Source: an uncultured Clostridia bacterium
GTDB lineage: Bacteria > Bacillota > Clostridia > Oscillospirales > Ruminococcaceae
DNA: 9,145 nt
Reading direction: 5' to 3'
Assembly (NCBI GenBank): GCA_937894185.1
Contig: CALCSA010000026.1
Coordinates: 1-9,145 of the forward strand
Positions within the stretch are counted from its first letter, which is position 1. Every line of letters begins with the position of its first letter. Both the position numbers and the translations under genes were made by a program. Below the pieces are notes generated by a model. It was not told where the DNA came from and did no database searches. It saw only the letters and a list, made by a program, of their open reading frames with translations. Positions 6,963-9,145 of this stretch are shown in pieces.

Positions 6963-7910
6963 CTATTTATTGGGCGCAAGGCGGATGCTGTTTAAGTCCT
7001 CCAGATTTTCGAACCGTTCGTTGCCCACCAGCCCGGTGACAAAGTACAATCCGCTTTGCCGGTCGTACTGAATCTCGTGGAGGATGCGAAAGCCCTCAAT
7101 CTCGCTGGTGTTGGCCACGTGAATCCGGGGCCCTGTACAGCGGAAGGTGGTGACATCCCCAATCTTTATGTGGTCGTCATCCACAAAGCTGACCTCCAGC
7201 TCCTGCCCAATCAGTTCCCGCACGCTTTTTTCCACCTTGTCCAGATCAAAGCCGGGGGGCTCCATAAACTGGAGGACAAAGCCGTGGTGAACATCCCCAT
7301 GTTTAAAAAAGGCGTCGGGCTGAAAGCCGAACTCGTCAATCAGCACCATGGTGGAAAGATCCTCGGCGGTATGGGCCATTTTGCGGTAGCGGATGGAAGC
7401 GTGAACAATGTCGGCAATATCCTGAGGCAGAGGGCCAAAGACGTTGGGCCGGGTGACGATGACCTCCTCCCCGATGCCGATGATCAGATCGGCGCTCTGC
7501 TTTAACAGGGGAGCCACCAGCTCAAAATGCTCCACCACCACCCGCTTGCCCAAGTCCACCGCGTTCTGGACGGCCTCCGCCAGTGTACCCAGATGAGTGA
7601 AGGCTTGCTCGAAGCGAACGTCCACGTGGTAGGTGTGGGGGGTGAAGAACAGGTTGCCGCTGATATCCAGCAGGGGCAGCGGGCGGATGTTGACGCCGCT
7701 GTCGTCGTTGGTCAGCTCCAGCCCGGGAAACATCCCCTTGACCAGCAGACTTTTTCCGGAGCCGGGACTGCCCATAACGCCGATGAGCAGATCCTTTGCG
7801 CTGAGATACTTCTGGGAAATCTGATACCCCAAATTGAGGATGCGCTGTTCGCCCCGGGGGGCAAAATAGACGGAATACCGCAACTGATCGTGAGCGAGAT
7901 TAAAGGCCAT
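6963..7910 (-). CDS. P-loop NTPase fused to an AlaRS-editing-like (AlaX/SAD) domain
   Basis: The 315-residue protein starts at the ATG at 7910, 7 bases after AGGAGG. An open extension to 7976 lacks such a site and is Arg/His-rich. Residues 40-160 form a P-loop domain: Walker A GSPGSGKS (47-54), conserved-looking NDDSGVNIRP (68-77), and RVVVEHFE with ADLIIGIGEE, reminiscent of nucleoside or uridine kinases. Residues about 168-300 resemble the editing domain of alanyl-tRNA synthetase: RYRKMAHTAEDLS (174-186) aligns with the HTATHLL helix, and CTGPRIHVANTSEI (258-271) with CGGTHVANTGEI. The metal-ligand pattern is altered (H180-D184; C258-x5-H264). Clostridial relatives are, from memory, annotated as containing an alanyl-tRNA synthetase second additional domain, with function unknown to me. 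A tRNA- or aminoacyl-linked kinase or hydrolase is inference only. No partner gene lies in an operon with it. Confidence 0.85.
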   Translation of the reverse strand: MAFNLAHDQLRYSVYFAPRGEQRILNLGYQISQKYLSAKDLLIGVMGSPGSGKSLLVKGMFPGLELTNDDSGVNIRPLPLLDISGNLFFTPHTYHVDVRFEQAFTHLGTLAEAVQNAVDLGKRVVVEHFELVAPLLKQSADLIIGIGEEVIVTRPNVFGPLPQDIADIVHASIRYRKMAHTAEDLSTMVLIDEFGFQPDAFFKHGDVHHGFVLQFMEPPGFDLDKVEKSVRELIGQELEVSFVDDDHIKIGDVTTFRCTGPRIHVANTSEIEGFRILHEIQYDRQSGLYFVTGLVGNERFENLEDLNSIRLAPNK

Positions 7911-7917
7911 ACATCTT

Positions 7918-7938
7918 CCTCCTGACGCGGTTTGGAGG
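7918..7938 (-). promoter_or_regulatory. Ribosome binding site that can be masked by an upstream CCTCC
   Basis: On the minus strand the mRNA carries CCTCC (complement of 7938-7934), an 11-base loop, then the Shine-Dalgarno GGAGG (complement of 7922-7918), 7 bases before the ATG at 7910. A 5-bp stem would hide the ribosome site. The stem is short, so its effect is uncertain. Confidence 0.35.
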
Positions 7939-7969
7939 TGACGGTGACGGCGCCGCCCCCACAACCCAA

Positions 7970-7998
7970 TTGACAACTAAATTTACAGATATTATACT
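7970..7998 (+). promoter_or_regulatory. Strong sigma-A promoter of the methyltransferase gene
   Basis: TTGACA (7970-7975, perfect) and TATACT (7993-7998, 5 of 6) have the ideal 17-base spacing. The start point would be near 8005, leaving a leader of about 27 bases with AGGAG at 8021-8025. Its -10 overlaps that of the divergent promoter. Confidence 0.8.
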
Positions 7999-8019
7999 AT
8001 AAAAGCAGAGTATTGGCTA
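7991..8019 (-). promoter_or_regulatory. Sigma-A promoter of the P-loop/AlaX-like gene
   Basis: Read on the minus strand, TAGCCA (8019-8014, 4 of 6) is 17 bases from a perfect TATAAT (7996-7991). Transcription would begin near 7984, giving a leader of about 74 bases. Its -10 lies on the same bases as the -10 of the divergent methyltransferase promoter. Confidence 0.5.
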
Positions 8020-8031
8020 TAGGAGCAGAAG

Positions 8032-8601
8032 ATGCAAAGTACCCGCTCTCTTTTTAACAACCGGGCAGCTACCTGGGACCAGCTCCATACCCACGATCCC
8101 GTTAAAATCTCCCTGATGCTGGCGCTTTCCGACCTTTCCCCGGGGATGGATTTTCTGGATGTGGGCTGCGGCACCGGTGTTCTGGAACCCTATCTGCTGG
8201 GCTATCAGCCCCGGCGGGTAGTGGCGGTGGATTTTGCCGAAAAAATGATTGACATCGCCCGGGAAAAGCTTCAGGATCCCCGGGTGGAATTCCTTTGTGC
8301 CGATATCTTTACCCTGCAGGGTGAAAGGTGCGACTGTTGCTTCCTGTACAACGCCTTTCCCCACTTCCGGGACCCCCATGGACTACTGAAGCATCTAGCC
8401 ACCCTGATCCGCCCCGGTGGCAGACTGACCATCTCCCACGCCCGGGGCAAGTCGGCGGACGCTTTCTTGGGGCAGGTGCTCTACGGGCATCCGGTACACC
8501 CCAATCAGGGACTGGTCAATTTGATGCGCCCTTACTTTCATGTGGACGCCACTGTGGATAACGGCGCCCTTCTTCTGATCTCCGGCGTTCGGCGGCCTTA
8601 A
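8032..8601 (+). CDS. Class I SAM-dependent methyltransferase, substrate unknown
   Basis: The 189-residue protein has the Rossmann-fold methyltransferase motifs. Motif I is FLDVGCGTGVLEPYL (41-55), which binds S-adenosylmethionine. Asp67 in VVAVDFAEKMID is the usual ribose-binding acid. CADIF (89-93) is motif II/III, and LIRPGGRLTISHARG (125-139) is the post-motif beta strand. A His-rich stretch (YGHPVHPNQ, 151-159) may line the substrate pocket. It resembles small ubiE-like methyltransferases, but nothing in sequence or context fixes the substrate. The ATG at 8032 follows AGGAG by 6 bases and a strong promoter. It is probably monocistronic, since a likely terminator precedes rpoN. Confidence 0.88.
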   Translation: MQSTRSLFNNRAATWDQLHTHDPVKISLMLALSDLSPGMDFLDVGCGTGVLEPYLLGYQPRRVVAVDFAEKMIDIAREKLQDPRVEFLCADIFTLQGERCDCCFLYNAFPHFRDPHGLLKHLATLIRPGGRLTISHARGKSADAFLGQVLYGHPVHPNQGLVNLMRPYFHVDATVDNGALLLISGVRRP

Positions 8602-8624
8602 ACGCTGCGCGAAAACCAATCGTG

Positions 8625-8666
8625 CCCGGAATGGATGTTTATCTCATCGTCATGCCGGGGATTTTT
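8625..8666 (+). terminator. Probable intrinsic terminator after the methyltransferase gene
   Basis: CCCGG (8625-8629) pairs with CCGGG (8655-8659). Inner ATG/CAT and GATG/CATC pairs, with a two-base GT bulge, close around the loop TTTATCT. The stem is followed by GATTTTT (8660-8666). Bulges and a short T run make it weaker than the other terminators here. Confidence 0.6.
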
Positions 8667-8672
8667 GCGTGT

Positions 8673-8711
8673 CCATGGGCATAGGCCGTCTCCGGGCGGA
8701 CCTGCATATGG
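8673..8711. other. Imperfect hairpin between terminator and rpoN promoter
   Basis: CCAT (8673-8676) pairs with ATGG (8708-8711), GCA with TGC, GG with CC and CCG with CGG, broken by a mismatch and bulges. There is no T tail. It could be a structured RNA segment or chance pairing in GC-rich DNA. Confidence 0.22.
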
Positions 8712-8735
8712 GGAGAGTTGGCAGCAGGAGCGGAG

Positions 8736-8764
8736 TTTACTATTGACCGGGAAAGTGATACACT
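8736..8764 (+). promoter_or_regulatory. Candidate rpoN promoter
   Basis: TTTACT (8736-8741) is 17 bases from TACACT (8759-8764), each 4 of 6 matches, helped by an extended -10 TG at 8756-8757. An alternative pairing, TTGACC (8743-8748) with TATCAT (8764-8769), has a short 15-base spacer. The start point would be near 8770, about 40 bases before rpoN. Confidence 0.4.
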
Positions 8765-8768
8765 ATCA
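8756..8768. promoter_or_regulatory. Inverted repeat over the rpoN -10 region
   Basis: TGATA-CAC-TATCA is a 13-base inverted repeat covering the extended -10 of the candidate rpoN promoter. Its position suits a repressor operator, but no regulator is identifiable from the window. Confidence 0.3.
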
Positions 8769-8811
8769 TTGAAAACAAAAATCAACACGGCAACAAGAGG
8801 TGGTGATTCCC

Positions 8812-9145
8812 ATGAAATTGGAGCTGGTGCAAAAGCAAAAGCAGGTGATTACCCTGCAGATGCAGCAGTCCCTGAAGATTCTGCAAATGAACGCCATGGA
8901 CTTGGAGCAGCACATCCAAAACGAGGTGCTGGAAAACCCCCTGCTGGAAATGGAGGTGCCGGAGGAGGAAGAAGACCCCGGAGAAACCCGCCTGAAAAAG
9001 CTGGAGTGGCTGGAATCCATGGATTATTCCAATACCTATCGGTACGATTCCTTCTCCCGGGAGGAGAACAGGGAGCTCCCCCTGTTCGAAAAGGGCTCTC
9101 AGGACTCGCTGACCGAAATCCTGTTGCAGCAACTGCCCGGCTTCC
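8812..9145 (+). CDS. rpoN: RNA polymerase sigma-54 factor RpoN (N-terminal part, cut by window end)
   Basis: Sigma-54 directs RNA polymerase to -24/-12 promoters that need an AAA+ enhancer-binding activator. The visible 111 residues include region I, the Gln- and Leu-rich segment that contacts the activator (about 1-48). It shows LQMQQSLKILQMNAMDLEQ and the hallmark ENPLLEME (about 41-48). An acidic region II follows (EVPEEEEDPGE). The frame then stays open to the window edge; the core- and DNA-binding domains and the RpoN box lie beyond it. The ATG at 8812 is preceded by AGAGGTGGTGAT, 11 bases after AGAGG. The call rests on region I only, but the pattern is characteristic. Confidence 0.9.
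   Translation, partial: MKLELVQKQKQVITLQMQQSLKILQMNAMDLEQHIQNEVLENPLLEMEVPEEEEDPGETRLKKLEWLESMDYSNTYRYDSFSREENRELPLFEKGSQDSLTEILLQQLPGF

Noticed and set aside
7056..7925. Two plus-strand frames (149 and 132 codons) opposite the P-loop gene
   Set aside because: They are shadows of the minus-strand gene and contain reverse-complement echoes of its motifs. No promoter or ribosome site supports them.
7911..7976. 22-residue N-terminal extension of the P-loop gene
   Set aside because: It lacks a Shine-Dalgarno, is Arg/His-rich, and would begin almost at the predicted transcript start. The ATG at 7910 has AGGAGG at 7 bases.
8782..9132. 116-codon minus-strand frame opposite rpoN
   Set aside because: Its Leu/Gln/His-rich translation is the antisense of Gln- and Leu-rich region I of RpoN.

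Overview
The window looks like chromosomal DNA of a spore-forming, Gram-positive anaerobe of the class Clostridia, possibly the Oscillospiraceae/Ruminococcaceae. This is inferred from the paired glgC/glgD arrangement typical of Firmicutes, a spoIIR sporulation gene, sigma-A-like promoters, strong GGAGG-type ribosome binding sites, U-tailed hairpin terminators and GC-rich coding DNA between AT-rich promoter regions. No mobile element, tRNA, rRNA or CRISPR array was seen.

Positions 1-203 are an AT-rich control region with a good extended -10 promoter (98-126) and a short leader. The leader holds an 11-base match to the complement of the 16S rRNA 3' end, folded into a small hairpin. Positions 204-6172 carry a four-gene glycogen synthesis operon on the + strand: glgB (branching enzyme), glgC (ADP-glucose pyrophosphorylase), glgD (non-catalytic partner of GlgC, overlapping glgC by ATGA) and glgA (glycogen synthase). 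Together they convert glucose-1-phosphate to ADP-glucose, extend alpha-1,4 chains and branch them. No glycogen phosphorylase gene follows. A terminator closes the operon at 6224-6275, and its T tract touches the start codon of spoIIR (6276-6884), whose product signals from forespore to mother cell.

A perfect 16-bp hairpin terminator separates spoIIR from a convergent gene on the - strand (6963-7910). That gene encodes the most unusual protein here: an N-terminal P-loop NTPase joined to a C-terminal domain resembling the editing domain of alanyl-tRNA synthetase (AlaX/SAD type) with altered metal-ligand motifs. Its promoter overlaps, base for base at the -10, the divergent promoter of a small class I methyltransferase gene (8032-8601). 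After a probable terminator, the window ends inside the first 111 codons of rpoN (sigma-54), starting at 8812.

The glycogen operon, spoIIR and rpoN are conserved families. Most of the novelty lies in the P-loop/AlaX-like fusion and in the noncoding regions, where stems pairing GGAGG-like with CCTCC-like arms recur.
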